A stretch of 64,000 nt of DNA, from NCBI GenBank assembly GCA_016214955.1, contig JACRMN010000015.1, forward strand, positions 124,001 through 188,000, given 5' to 3'. This document shows, in pieces, positions 35,377 through 43,702 of the stretch (position 1 is the first letter of the stretch; each line of letters opens with the position of its first letter). Made by a program: the position numbers and the translations under genes. The notes beneath the pieces were generated by a model. That model was not told the DNA's origin. It was given only the letters and a program-made list of their open reading frames with translations, and did no database searches. The DNA comes from Deltaproteobacteria bacterium (GTDB lineage: Bacteria > Myxococcota > Myxococcia > Myxococcales > Anaeromyxobacteraceae).

Positions 35377-36602
35377 CCGCACTCCTCGACACCATCTCGA
35401 TGGCCCTCTCGACGCTGCGGCAGAACCCGCTGCGCTCGCTCCTCACGCTGCTCGGCATCGTCATCGGCGCCGCCACGGTGGTGGCGATGATGTCGCTCAC
35501 CGAGGGGCTGCGGCTCAAGGTGACGAAGGACCTGACCTTCCTCGGCGCCGGCTCCTTCGCGGTCTCCAAGTTCCCGCCCATCCACGACGACGACAGCTGG
35601 CGCAAGTACGCGCGGCGCCGGAACATCACCCAGGAGCAGGGCGAGAGCCTGCGCGACCTGCCCCACGTGGCGGCCGTCTCGGTCGAGGCCTGGACCCAGT
35701 GGCCCGACAAGGTCTGGACCAGCGAGCGCTCCACCCAGCCCAACGTCTGGGTCATCGGCGGCCAACCCGACTACCTCAAGGCCAACGCCATCAACGTTGC
35801 CCATGGCCGCTTCCTCACCGACACCGACGTGGAGCTGGGGCTCTCGGCGACCTTCATCGGCTCCGACGTGGCCGACCTGCTCTTCCCCGGCGAGCCGGCG
35901 GTGGGCAAGCAGGTCCGCATCCGCGCCCGCCCCTACACGGTGGTGGGGGTGGCCGAGCGGCGCGGCAGCGTCTTCGGCATCGAGTCCAAGGACGGATTCG
36001 CCGTCATCTCCCTGGCCGACTTCCGGGCCAGCATGGGCAAGGCCGAGAACCTCTCCGTCTCGGTTGCCGCCTCCAGCGCCGAGGACGTGCCCCGGGCCAT
36101 CGACGAGGTGGTGGCCCAGCTGCGCAAGGTGCGCGGGCTGCGCGGCGGCGAGGAGAACGACTTCGAGGTCTTCACCAACGACTCCATCTCCCAGACCTTC
36201 GAGAACATCCTCGGCATCGTGGCGGCGGCCACCTTCGGCATCTGTGCCCTGGCGCTGCTGGTGGGCGGCATCGGCATCATGAACATCATGCTGGTTTCGG
36301 TGACCGAGCGGACCCGGGAGATCGGCGTGCGCATGGCCCTGGGGGCCCGGCGCCGGCGCATCCTGGGCCAGTTCATGGTGGAGGCCACGGTGCTCTCGGC
36401 GCTGGGCGGGGTGGGAGGGGTGCTCCTGGGCGGGGCCCTGGCGGTGACGGCCCGCGAGGTCTACGGCATCCCGGCGAGCATCCCGGCCTGGGCGGTGGTA
36501 CTCTCCCTCGCCTCCGCGTCGGGCTGCGGCCTGCTGTTCGGGATCTATCCGGCGGCGCGCGCCAGCAAGCTCGACCCGGTCGAAGCCATGCGAACGGAGT
36601 AG
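35373..36602 (+). CDS. MacB-type FtsX permease, second
   Basis: 409 aa with the same architecture as the preceding gene ([59 protein letters not shown]; ends [10 protein letters not shown]) but a divergent periplasmic domain. Two non-identical permeases with a single ATPase suggest a heterodimeric transporter, as in LolCDE, rather than the usual MacB homodimer. Substrate unknown (lipoprotein, siderophore, peptide or antibiotic). Confidence 0.92.
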   Translation: MTALLDTISMALSTLRQNPLRSLLTLLGIVIGAATVVAMMSLTEGLRLKVTKDLTFLGAGSFAVSKFPPIHDDDSWRKYARRRNITQEQGESLRDLPHVAAVSVEAWTQWPDKVWTSERSTQPNVWVIGGQPDYLKANAINVAHGRFLTDTDVELGLSATFIGSDVADLLFPGEPAVGKQVRIRARPYTVVGVAERRGSVFGIESKDGFAVISLADFRASMGKAENLSVSVAASSAEDVPRAIDEVVAQLRKVRGLRGGEENDFEVFTNDSISQTFENILGIVAAATFGICALALLVGGIGIMNIMLVSVTERTREIGVRMALGARRRRILGQFMVEATVLSALGGVGGVLLGGALAVTAREVYGIPASIPAWAVVLSLASASGCGLLFGIYPAARASKLDPVEAMRTE

Positions 36603-36615
36603 CCGGCGAGGGCCA

Positions 36616-37305
36616 GTGGATCGAGAGACGCTGAAGCGGGAAATCAAGGGCTGGACGCTGACCATCCTCGCGGTGCTCGCCTTCCGGACGGTGCTGTACG
36701 AGGCGGTGTACATCCCGTCGGGGTCGATGATCCCCACGCTGCAGATCGGCGACTACGTGGTGGTGGAGAAGTGGGCCTACGGCCTGCGGCTGCCCTTCAC
36801 CCCGTCGGCCCAGTTCAGCTGGTCGTCGCCGAAGCGCGGCGAGATCGTGGTCTTCCTGGCGCCGCCCGGGAACCCGCGCGACGACGACCTCATCAAGCGC
36901 GTGGTGGGGGTGGCGGGCGACACGGTCGAGATCAAGGACGGCGCCCTCTGGCTCAACGGCAAGCCGGTGGAGCACCGCCGGCTCGCCGGCCCCTGCACCT
37001 ACGACGAGCGGCCCGAGGGCGGAAGCTGGCGCGAGGGCTCCTGCGCCCCCTTCGAGGAGAAGCTCGACGGCCACGTGTACCAGGGCTACTGCACGCCCAA
37101 CGTGCCCTGCATGGACGTGGCACCGCAGACGGTGCCGCCGGGCCACGTCTGGCTGGCGGGCGACCACCGCGACCACTCGGCCGACAGCCGCGTCTTCGGG
37201 CCGGTGCCGGTGGGCCGCGTGAAGGGACGCGCCTGGGTGGCGCTGGTCTCCTGGGGGCCGAGCGGCCCGCGCTGGAACCGGCTCTTCCACGGCGTGAAGC
37301 ACTAG
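36616..37305 (+). CDS. lepB: Signal peptidase I
   Basis: 229 aa. It cleaves signal peptides after Sec/Tat export. N-terminal membrane helix ([19 protein letters not shown]), catalytic Ser in [10 protein letters not shown], general-base Lys in [12 protein letters not shown], then box E as [11 protein letters not shown]. The usual Asn of box E (GDN) is His here. A Cys-containing insert (CTYDERP ... GSCAPFEE ... [11 protein letters not shown]) may form disulfides in the periplasmic domain. GTG start 13 bp after the second permease, probably in the same transcript. Confidence 0.95.
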   Translation: MDRETLKREIKGWTLTILAVLAFRTVLYEAVYIPSGSMIPTLQIGDYVVVEKWAYGLRLPFTPSAQFSWSSPKRGEIVVFLAPPGNPRDDDLIKRVVGVAGDTVEIKDGALWLNGKPVEHRRLAGPCTYDERPEGGSWREGSCAPFEEKLDGHVYQGYCTPNVPCMDVAPQTVPPGHVWLAGDHRDHSADSRVFGPVPVGRVKGRAWVALVSWGPSGPRWNRLFHGVKH

Positions 37306-37352
37306 GAGCCATCCGAGCACCGGACGCCCGGCCTCGCACCGCGCCATGCACC

Positions 37353-37368
37353 GGGCGCGCGTGCGCCC
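37353..37368. terminator. Short hairpin between convergent lepB and ptsN
   Basis: GGGCGC-GCGT-GCGCCC, a perfect 6-bp stem with a 4-base loop in the 68-bp convergent gap. No T tract; possibly a bidirectional terminator. Confidence 0.3.
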
Positions 37369-37373
37369 TCCCG

Positions 37374-37847
37374 CTACGGCTTCGCGTCCTCGCGCTCCAG
37401 GAGAGCCTGGAGCGCCGCCAGGTCGGGCGCGGCCAGCGCCGCCTCGCGGAAGGCCTGGCTCTTGAACAGCCGCGAGGCGCGGGCCAGCGCCTGCAGGTGG
37501 GTGCCAGCGCTGTTCTCGGGCGCGAAGAGCGCCAGGAAGAGCCGCGCCGGCTTGCCGTCGATGGCGTGGAAGTCGATGCCGCCGCGGAGCCGCCCCAGGC
37601 AGGCGCAGAGGCTGGGCAGGCCGCGGACGCGAGCGTGGGGGATGGCGACGCCTTCGCCGACGCCGGTGGAGCCCAGCTTCTCGCGCTCGGCCAGGGAGGT
37701 GGCGAGCTGCACCGGGTCGAGCCGGGTGGCGCGAGCCACCGGCGCCGAGAGCTCGGCCAGCACCGCCGCGGGGGTGGCTCCGGAGAGCTCGACGAGGCCG
37801 TCCGGCACCAGGAGCTCGGAGATGCGCACGGCCCGGGAGGATCCCAC
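37374..37847 (-). CDS. ptsN: PTS IIA-like nitrogen-regulatory protein
   Basis: 157 aa, fructose/mannitol EIIA fold. The phospho-acceptor His sits in GEGVAIPHARV, with LGRLRGGIDFHAIDG and VFLALFAPENSAGTHL-type sequence following. In PTS-Ntr systems it passes a regulatory signal from PEP/PtsP/NPr rather than importing sugar. Last gene of the rpoN-hpf-ptsN order conserved in many proteobacteria. The start is uncertain: GTG 37847 (used) or GTG 37829, neither with a strong ribosome-binding site. Confidence 0.9.
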   Translation of the reverse strand: MGSSRAVRISELLVPDGLVELSGATPAAVLAELSAPVARATRLDPVQLATSLAEREKLGSTGVGEGVAIPHARVRGLPSLCACLGRLRGGIDFHAIDGKPARLFLALFAPENSAGTHLQALARASRLFKSQAFREAALAAPDLAALQALLEREDAKP

Positions 37848-37895
37848 GGGCCCGGTCCCGGGGGCAAGCCGGGGCCGGGCGCCTGGGGACGTGGG

Positions 37896-38438
37896 TTAGC
37901 TGGCGCGGGCCTCGATGAGGCCCAGGTTCCCGTCCTCGCGCCGGTAGACCACGTTGATGGCGTGGTCGCCGGCGTTCTGGAAGACGAAGAACTGCGACTC
38001 GAGCAGGTCGAGCTGGAGGATGGCCTCGTCCAGCGTCATGGGCTTGGCCTGGAAGGTGGTGCTCTTCACCACCCGCTCGCTGGGCTGGTTCTGGGCCAGC
38101 ACGTCGTGCCGGACGTCGAGCGGCTTCCAGCCGTTGGCCGGGGCCGACACCTTGTGGTTCTTCAGCTTCTCCTTGTGCTTCTTGAGCTGCCGCTCGATGC
38201 GCTCGGCGGCGGCGTCGATGGAGGCGTACATGTCCTCGCTCTTGGCCTGTCCGCGGACCAGGAAAGGCCCGGCCTTGAGGGTGATGTCGGCGTGGTGCTT
38301 CAGGTTCTCCACGTAGAGCACCACATGGGCGCCGCTGGGTCTGTCGATGTAGCGCTGGACGTGCTCCACCTTCTCCTTGGCGTGGGACTTCAGGGCCTCG
38401 GTGGGCTCCAGATGCCGGAAGGTGATGTTCACCTGCAT
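37896..38438 (-). CDS. hpf: Ribosome hibernation promoting factor, long form
   Basis: 180 aa. N-terminal HPF/RaiA domain (MQVNITFRHLEPTEALKSHA), a charged linker, then the C-terminal dimerisation domain (KPMTLDEAILQLDLLESQFF ... VVYRREDGNLGLIE). The long form makes 100S ribosome dimers in stationary or stressed cells. The ATG at 38438 has GAGGAGGCGG upstream; the in-frame extension to 38477 is not needed. The leader carries a perfect 8-bp inverted repeat. Confidence 0.95.
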   Translation of the reverse strand: MQVNITFRHLEPTEALKSHAKEKVEHVQRYIDRPSGAHVVLYVENLKHHADITLKAGPFLVRGQAKSEDMYASIDAAAERIERQLKKHKEKLKNHKVSAPANGWKPLDVRHDVLAQNQPSERVVKSTTFQAKPMTLDEAILQLDLLESQFFVFQNAGDHAINVVYRREDGNLGLIEARAS

Positions 38439-38493
38439 GTCAGCCGCCTCCTCGCTGTCGTGTGAACGTGAAGACACGTCGGCCGCGGACCTG

Positions 38494-38512
38494 GATTCCC
38501 GGAGCGGGAATC
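38494..38512. promoter_or_regulatory. Perfect inverted repeat upstream of hpf
   Basis: GATTCCCG-GAG-CGGGAATC: two exact 8-bp arms, 56-74 bp before the hpf start. It could be an operator in the hpf promoter or a hairpin in its mRNA leader. No regulator can be named from the sequence. Confidence 0.4.
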
Positions 38513-38735
38513 ACGAGGTGCCGCGGCCAATGTGGCGCTGGGCTTCATGCCCTGCCTCGGATGATACCACCGACCCCGTCCCGGGGATCCCCCGGTCCGC
38601 CGGCCGATGGCTGCGGAAGCCCGCGATTTCACGGGCCTCTCGATCGGTCCTAACCGGTGCGCCGGACGGCCGCAAGGCAGCCGGTGCGCCCTGTTGGGCC
38701 TGCGCGCCACTGGGGCACCGCGCCGGCGCCGGCGA

Positions 38736-40241
38736 TCAGAAGTACTTCTTGCGGCGCGACGAGGGCAGGATGCCCAGCACCTCGCGGTACTTGGCCACCG
38801 TGCGCCGCGCGATCTCGATGCCCTGGCCCTTCAGGATCTCGACGATGCGCTGATCGGAGTGCGGGTGCTTCGGATCCTCGGCGCCCACGATCTGCTTGAT
38901 GTGGTTCTTCACCGCCTCGCTGGCGATCTCGTCGCCGCCGGTGCGGTTGATGGCCGAGTTGAAGAAGAACTTGAGCTCGTAGATGCCCTGCGGCGTGTGC
39001 ACGTACTTGTTGGTGGTGACGCGCGAGACCGTCGACTCGTGCATGCCGATGTCCTCCGCCACGTCGCGGAGGATGAGGGGCTTCAGGTAGGCGATGCCCT
39101 TGTCGAGGAAGTCCCGCTGGAACTTCACGATCGACTCGGTCACCTTGTAGATGGTCCGCTGCCGCTGGTGGATGGAGCGGATGAGCCACACGGCGCTGCG
39201 CAGCTTGTCCTGGATGTACTCCTTGGCCTTGCCCGCCTCGCCGTTCTTGAGCGCCGCCCGGTACATGCCGCTGATGCGGAGCTTGGAGAGGCCGTCGTCG
39301 TTGAGGACGGTGACGTACCGGTCGCCCATCTTGTGCACGTAGACGTCCGGGGTGATGTACTGCGCCTCCTCGCCGGTGAAGCTGCGGCCCGGCTTGGGCT
39401 CGAGGCGGGAGATGACCTTCACCGCCTTCACCACCGCCTCCAGCGGCACCTTCAGGTCCTTGGCGATGGCCTGGTAGTTCTTCGACTCCAGGTGCTTGAG
39501 GTGCCGGTCGATGATGGCCACGATCTCCGGCGTGTCGGCGTTGATGTAGCGCACCTGCAGCATCAGGCACTCGCGCAGGTCGCGCGCCGCCACGCCGATG
39601 GGATCGAGCCCCTGCACCTTCTTCAGCACCTGCTCGCAGAACTCCATCCCCCGGCCCGACTCGAAGGCGATGCGCACCATGGGGTCGCGCTCGGCGCCGT
39701 CCTCGGCCTCGCCCTCGACCTGCGGCATCTTCAGGTAGCCGTCGGGGTCGAGGTTGCCGATGATCAGCATCGCCACCTGCTCCTCCTCGGGAGAGAAGTG
39801 GCTGAGCCGGAGCTGCCACACCAGGTGGTCGACGAGGTCGGCCTTCTTGGTGAGGGTGGCCTCGTAGCCGGGCAGCTCCTCGTCGGCCATGCCGCGGTTG
39901 GAGGGGGCGGTGTGGCCCTGGAGCTGGTAGTGGTCGAGGTACTGGTCCCAGTCGATCTCGTTCGACCCCTCCTCGCCCTTCACCTCCTCCGACTTGTCCG
40001 GCTCCTTGGGCTGCGGGGCGGCCTCGGCCTCCTGCTGCTCGGCGGGGCTGGCGCCCTCGGCGGGGCGGTCCTCCTCGGCCTCGCCGGCGTCCTCGAGGAG
40101 CGGGTTCTCCGTCATCTCGGTGCGGACCAGCTCCACCAGCTCCATCCGCGAGAGCTGGAGGAGCTTGATGGCCTGCTGCAGCTGGGGCGTCATCACCAGC
40201 TGCTGCGACATCTTGAGGTGCTGCTTCAGCTCCAGGCTCAT
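38736..40241 (-). CDS. rpoN: RNA polymerase sigma-54 factor
   Basis: 501 aa. Region I is Gln/Leu-rich (MSLELKQHLKMSQQLVMTPQ, LQQAIKLLQLSRMELVE); acidic region II (~50-110); core-binding domain; helix-turn-helix (DVAEDIGMHESTVSRVTTN). The invariant RpoN box ARRTVAKYRE lies at residues 478-487. It directs polymerase to -24/-12 promoters and needs bEBP activators, which are numerous in myxobacteria. The ATG has GAGG upstream. It lies 7 bp downstream of lptB and upstream of hpf, the usual order. Confidence 0.98.
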   Translation of the reverse strand: MSLELKQHLKMSQQLVMTPQLQQAIKLLQLSRMELVELVRTEMTENPLLEDAGEAEEDRPAEGASPAEQQEAEAAPQPKEPDKSEEVKGEEGSNEIDWDQYLDHYQLQGHTAPSNRGMADEELPGYEATLTKKADLVDHLVWQLRLSHFSPEEEQVAMLIIGNLDPDGYLKMPQVEGEAEDGAERDPMVRIAFESGRGMEFCEQVLKKVQGLDPIGVAARDLRECLMLQVRYINADTPEIVAIIDRHLKHLESKNYQAIAKDLKVPLEAVVKAVKVISRLEPKPGRSFTGEEAQYITPDVYVHKMGDRYVTVLNDDGLSKLRISGMYRAALKNGEAGKAKEYIQDKLRSAVWLIRSIHQRQRTIYKVTESIVKFQRDFLDKGIAYLKPLILRDVAEDIGMHESTVSRVTTNKYVHTPQGIYELKFFFNSAINRTGGDEIASEAVKNHIKQIVGAEDPKHPHSDQRIVEILKGQGIEIARRTVAKYREVLGILPSSRRKKYF

Positions 40242-40248
40242 GGCTGCC

Positions 40249-41025
40249 TCATTGCCTCGCTGCTTCCCGCGCGTCGTCCAGCCGGAACCGCTCGCCGAGG
40301 TAGACCGCCCGAGCCCTGTCGCTGGCGGCGATCTGGGCGGGGGTCCCCTCCTCGAGGATGGTCCCGGCGTTGAGGATGTAGGCGCGGTCGCAGATGCCGA
40401 GCGCCTCGCGCACGTTGTGGTCGGTGAGCAGGACCCCGATGCCCTTGTCCCTGAGGGCGCCGATGAGCCGCTGCAGCTCGCCCACGGCGATGGGGTCCAC
40501 GCCGGCGAAGGGCTCGTCGAAGAGCACGTAGTGCGGGTCGGAGAGCAGGCTGCGGGCCACCTCGGCGCGGCGCCGCTCGCCGCCCGAGAGCGTCTCGCCC
40601 AGGCTCCCGGCCACCTTCTCCAGGCGGAACTCGGCCAGCAGCGCGTCGGCGCGCCGCTCCCGGTCCGCCTTGCCCACGCCCAGCGCCTCGAGCACCGCGG
40701 TGAAGTTCCGGCGCACGGTGAGCTTCCGGAAGATGGAGGCCTCCTGCGGGAGGTAGCCGACCCCGAGCCGCGCCCGCCGGTGCATCGGCAGGGGCGTGAG
40801 ATCGGCGTCGCCGAGCCGCACCCGGCCGGCGTCGGCTGGCACCAGCCCCACCACCATGTTGAAGCTGGTGGTCTTGCCGGCGCCGTTGGCCCCGAGCAGC
40901 CCCACCACCTCGCCGGGCCGGACGTGGAACGAGACCCCGTCCACCACCCGGCGGCGCTTGTAGCTCTTCTGCAGGCCCTCGGCGGCCAGCAGGCCATCTC
41001 CGGACTTCCTGGCGCCGCCGCTCAC
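40249..41025 (-). CDS. lptB: LPS export ABC transporter ATPase
   Basis: 258 aa. Walker A GANGAGKTT, Q-loop in YLPQEASIFRKLTV, signature LSGGERRRAEVARSLL and Walker B YVLFDEPFAGVDPIA, which match LptB closely. It powers extraction of LPS from the inner membrane with LptFG (not in this window). The GTG start overlaps the lptA stop as GTGA. Confidence 0.96.
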   Translation of the reverse strand: MSGGARKSGDGLLAAEGLQKSYKRRRVVDGVSFHVRPGEVVGLLGANGAGKTTSFNMVVGLVPADAGRVRLGDADLTPLPMHRRARLGVGYLPQEASIFRKLTVRRNFTAVLEALGVGKADRERRADALLAEFRLEKVAGSLGETLSGGERRRAEVARSLLSDPHYVLFDEPFAGVDPIAVGELQRLIGALRDKGIGVLLTDHNVREALGICDRAYILNAGTILEEGTPAQIAASDRARAVYLGERFRLDDAREAARQ

Positions 41026-41531
41026 GGCGAGCCCCCGCCCAGCGGCCGCGAGAGCGGCAGCTCCTTGCCCGGCTCCTCGTAGAGCTTCCCCTGGCCGCGG
41101 GTGAGGGTCACGCGCCCCTCGTCGAGGTAGTAGACCAGCACCTCGCCGCTGGCCTCGGAGCGGCCGTCCTTCAGGAGCGGGTTGCCCGTGCAGGTCACCT
41201 GGGCCGAGGCGCTCTCGTAGACCGCCGTCTCGCAGGTCACCACCCGCTCGCCCTGCGTGAGCCGCGCGTCCCCCTCGCAGGTGGCCCGCGAGAGCTTGCC
41301 GGCCTCGTCGCTCTCGGCCGTGAGCCGCTTGCAGGTGAGCACGGCGTCGCCGCGGGTCATGGTCACCAGCGGCTTGCCGGTCATGACCGCGCGGCGCTCG
41401 CGGTAGCGGTAGTCCACGTCGCCGCCGCCCCAGTCGATGTGGACCTTCGACGCCTCGCCACGCGGCGCGCCGGCGGCGCCCACGGGCGCTGCCCCGGCCC
41501 CGAGGGCCGCGGCGACGAGGAGCGCCAGCAT
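41022..41531 (-). CDS. lptA: LptA/OstA-type periplasmic LPS-transport protein
   Basis: 169 aa. Signal peptide (MLALLVAAALGAGAAPVGAA), then a beta-jellyroll repeat region typical of OstA-like proteins (VHIDWGGGDVDYRYRERRAV, MTRGDAVLTCKRLTAE, VTCETAVYESASAQVTC, VLVYYLDEGRVTLT). Four Cys in the jellyroll. It forms the periplasmic bridge passing LPS from LptC to LptD. Start by TGATG overlap with lptC. Confidence 0.9.
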   Translation of the reverse strand: MLALLVAAALGAGAAPVGAAGAPRGEASKVHIDWGGGDVDYRYRERRAVMTGKPLVTMTRGDAVLTCKRLTAESDEAGKLSRATCEGDARLTQGERVVTCETAVYESASAQVTCTGNPLLKDGRSEASGEVLVYYLDEGRVTLTRGQGKLYEEPGKELPLSRPLGGGSP

Positions 41532-42067
41532 CAGCGCGCGCCTCGGGCGTCCAGCGTTCCCCGGCCCTGGATGCGCACGCTCCCTGCCCGGGGGTCGAGC
41601 AGGAAGCCGGGGCCGGTGAGCGAGAAGCCCGGACCCCGGATCCGCACGGGCTGGTTGCCCCGCACCAGACCATCGGGGCCGTAGCGGGCCCCCTCGGTCT
41701 CGCACCGGAGCGCGCCCTGGGTGAGGACGGTGCCGCCCCGGACCTCGAGCCAGCGCTCCCGGAGGTTCCCACGCCCCGCCGGGGCCTGGAGGAGGAAGTC
41801 GGCCTCGCCCGGCCGGCCCGGCAGGCGGACCCGCAGGCCCTCCGCCTCGAGGGCGGTGGTGTCGCGGCGGAGCGACGCACGGGAGGCCTCCCCGCTCACG
41901 GGGGATCCATCGCCCCGGAACGCCCGGAAGCTCATGTCCTCGAAGGCGACGCCTGGCGGCACTTCCTGCAAGTCCGGTCCTCTCGCTCCCCCGCAGCCGG
42001 CGGCTGCCAGGAGCAGGGCTACCACTCCAGAAACCCGCACGAAGTTAGCAGAATTGCCCGATGTCAT
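41531..42067 (-). CDS. lptC: LptC-like LPS-export protein
   Basis: 178 aa from ATG 42067 (an in-frame ATG at 42121 is possible). The N-terminus has a hydrophobic segment ending in LAAAGC, a fair lipobox; E. coli LptC instead keeps an uncleaved helix. The body reads as a jellyroll of the LptC/OstA type (FEDMSFRAFRGDG, LRVRLPGRPGEADFLLQA, GPGFSLTGPGFLLDP). Position directly before lptA-lptB supports the assignment, which from sequence alone is moderate. Confidence 0.8.
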   Translation of the reverse strand: MTSGNSANFVRVSGVVALLLAAAGCGGARGPDLQEVPPGVAFEDMSFRAFRGDGSPVSGEASRASLRRDTTALEAEGLRVRLPGRPGEADFLLQAPAGRGNLRERWLEVRGGTVLTQGALRCETEGARYGPDGLVRGNQPVRIRGPGFSLTGPGFLLDPRAGSVRIQGRGTLDARGAR

Positions 42068-42072
42068 GCCAG

Positions 42073-42088
42073 TGGCACGCGATTTGCC
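42073..42088 (+). promoter_or_regulatory. Consensus sigma-54 (-24/-12) promoter match on the + strand
   Basis: TGGCACG (42073-42079), four bases, TTGC (42084-42087): all 11 core bases match, and the GG/GC spacing is exactly 12. It points rightward, antisense to the acyltransferase gene, and no + strand gene follows until 44645. Functional only if an antisense or regulatory RNA starts near 42100. Confidence 0.4.
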
Positions 42089-42117
42089 TGGAGGCGATCC
42101 CCTAGCCATCGGAAAGC

Positions 42118-43089
42118 TCACGGGTTTTTGGCATCGAACTTGCCCTGCGGCACGGGGGCTCCGGGTTCAGAGGCTTCCGGAGGGGGAGTCTTCCAGCGTT
42201 CGTGCATCCAGACCCACTCCTCCGGCCGATCCTGGATGGCTTGCTGGAGGATGGCTGTGGCCCGGGCGGTGATGCGAATCGACTCGGCCTCGGTGTCGGC
42301 GGGCCTGGGATCGTAGGCGATCTCCTCCACGCAGACCTCGTGGCCGGCGCCCCGCCGGCGGCCCCGGCGGCGAGTCCAGCCGACGAGCACCGGGGCCTGG
42401 AAGCGGAGGGCGAGATCGCCGGCGGCGCGCGGCGTGAAGGCCGGGCGGCCGAAGAAGGGGACGAACACGCCCTGCACCTTGGTGTCCTGGTCGATGAGGA
42501 TGCCGAGGAGCTTGCCCTGCCGGAAGCAGCGGATCATCGCCCGGGCGGTGCTGGGCGACTCGCGCCACAGCACCTCGACGTTGCCCTCGGTGCGCGCCCC
42601 CTCGAGCAGGGCGGTGAGCCTGGGGTCCTGGCCCGCCTTGGCGATGGTGGCGCAGGGGACGCCGGCGCGGGCCATGCGCCGGGCCATGAGCTCCCAGTTG
42701 CCGACGTGACCGGTGATGTAGACGATGCCGCGCCCGAGGGCGAGCGCCCGCTTCACCCGCTCCTCGGCGCCGGGCGCGAAGGAGACGTACTCGTCGAGGC
42801 GGGCGTCGAAGCTGCGGATGGTCACCACCTCGGCCGCGAGCCAGGCCAGGTGGACGAGGCAGGCTCGGGCGATGGCCCGGCGCTCCGCCTCGCTTCGCTC
42901 CGGCAGCGCCAGGGCCAGGTGGGCCAGCATCTGCCTGCGGTTGCCCGGGGCGAGCCAGGCGAGCCGGCCCACCAGCGAGGCGAGCACCAGCACCGGACCG
43001 GGCGGGAGCATCGAGAGCAGGCGCACCGCGCCCACCAGGATCCAGGAGCGCAGGCCGCGCCGGATGCGCTTGTGCAGCGGGACGGACAC
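42118..43089 (-). CDS. Lipid A late acyltransferase (LpxL/HtrB family)
   Basis: 323 aa. An N-terminal hydrophobic segment precedes the catalytic HX4E motif in YITGHVGNWELMARRMA, then IDQDTKVQGVFVPFFGRPAF (substrate-binding segment) and the C-terminal WVWMHERWK. It transfers a secondary acyl chain to Kdo2-lipid A or a precursor at the inner membrane. GTG start; the acyl-chain preference (LpxL, LpxM or LpxP) cannot be fixed. It lies between kdsC and lptC, linking Kdo synthesis, lipid A acylation and LPS export in one run of genes. Confidence 0.93.
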   Translation of the reverse strand: MSVPLHKRIRRGLRSWILVGAVRLLSMLPPGPVLVLASLVGRLAWLAPGNRRQMLAHLALALPERSEAERRAIARACLVHLAWLAAEVVTIRSFDARLDEYVSFAPGAEERVKRALALGRGIVYITGHVGNWELMARRMARAGVPCATIAKAGQDPRLTALLEGARTEGNVEVLWRESPSTARAMIRCFRQGKLLGILIDQDTKVQGVFVPFFGRPAFTPRAAGDLALRFQAPVLVGWTRRRGRRRGAGHEVCVEEIAYDPRPADTEAESIRITARATAILQQAIQDRPEEWVWMHERWKTPPPEASEPGAPVPQGKFDAKNP

Positions 43090-43141
43090 GGGCGGAAGCT
43101 AGCACGGCACGGGCGCGGCGGATCGCGCCGGTTCGCGCCGC

Positions 43142-43702
43142 TTACCCGTGCGAGATCCCCTTGGCGCGCAGCACCAGATCGCACAGCTCGCGGACCGCGC
43201 CGCGACCGCCCGGGGCCCGGGTGACGAGGTGGACGGCGGCCCGCACCTCGGGCCGGGCGTCGGCCGGGGCGGCCGAGAGCCCCACCCGGCGCAGCAGCGG
43301 CAGGTCGTTCACGTCGTCGCCGATGTAGGCCACCTCCTCGTCGGGGATGCCGAGGGGGGCGAGGGTGGCGTAGCCGGCGAGCTTGTCGCGCTGGCCGAAG
43401 ACCAGGTGCTTCACGCCCAGCTCGCGGAGCCGCACCTCCGAGGCCCTGCCCGGGCGGCCGGAGATGACCGCCAGCTGCACGTGGTCGCGGAGCAGCACCA
43501 GGCCGTGGCCGTCCTTCACGTCGAAGGCCTTCAGCGCCTCGCCCTCGGGGCCGTACCAGATGAGGCCGTCGGTGAGGACCCCGTCCACGTCGAGGACGAG
43601 CAGCCGGACCCGGGAGGCGCGGGCGAGCAGGCTCTTCTCCCTCTCCCCCCGCCGGCCGGGGGGAGAGGGGCGGGGTGAGGGTGGCCGGCGCGACGGCTTC
43701 AC
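43142..43702 (-). CDS. kdsC: 3-deoxy-D-manno-octulosonate 8-phosphate phosphatase
   Basis: 186 aa, HAD superfamily. Nucleophile motif LLVLDVDGVLTDGLIWYGPEG, motif II VISGRPGRASE and GDDVNDLP; it removes phosphate from Kdo-8-P. The GTG start overlaps the kdsA stop as GTGA, but the first ~25 codons (Pro/Arg/Ser-rich PPSPRPSPPGRRGERE) are a widespread GC-rich hairpin repeat read in frame, so either the repeat has been absorbed into the protein or a downstream non-ATG start is used. The rest is normal family length. Confidence 0.94.
   Translation of the reverse strand: MKPSRRPPSPRPSPPGRRGEREKSLLARASRVRLLVLDVDGVLTDGLIWYGPEGEALKAFDVKDGHGLVLLRDHVQLAVISGRPGRASEVRLRELGVKHLVFGQRDKLAGYATLAPLGIPDEEVAYIGDDVNDLPLLRRVGLSAAPADARPEVRAAVHLVTRAPGGRGAVRELCDLVLRAKGISHG
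43639..43669. repeat. GC-rich hairpin repeat within the 5' end of kdsC
   Basis: CCCTCTCCCCCC (43639-43650) is perfectly complementary to GGGGGGAGAGGG (43658-43669), with GCCGGCC as loop. The sequence family (CCTCTCCCCC..GGGGGAGAGG followed by GGGTGAGGG) is common as an intergenic repeat in GC-rich proteobacteria. Confidence 0.75.
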
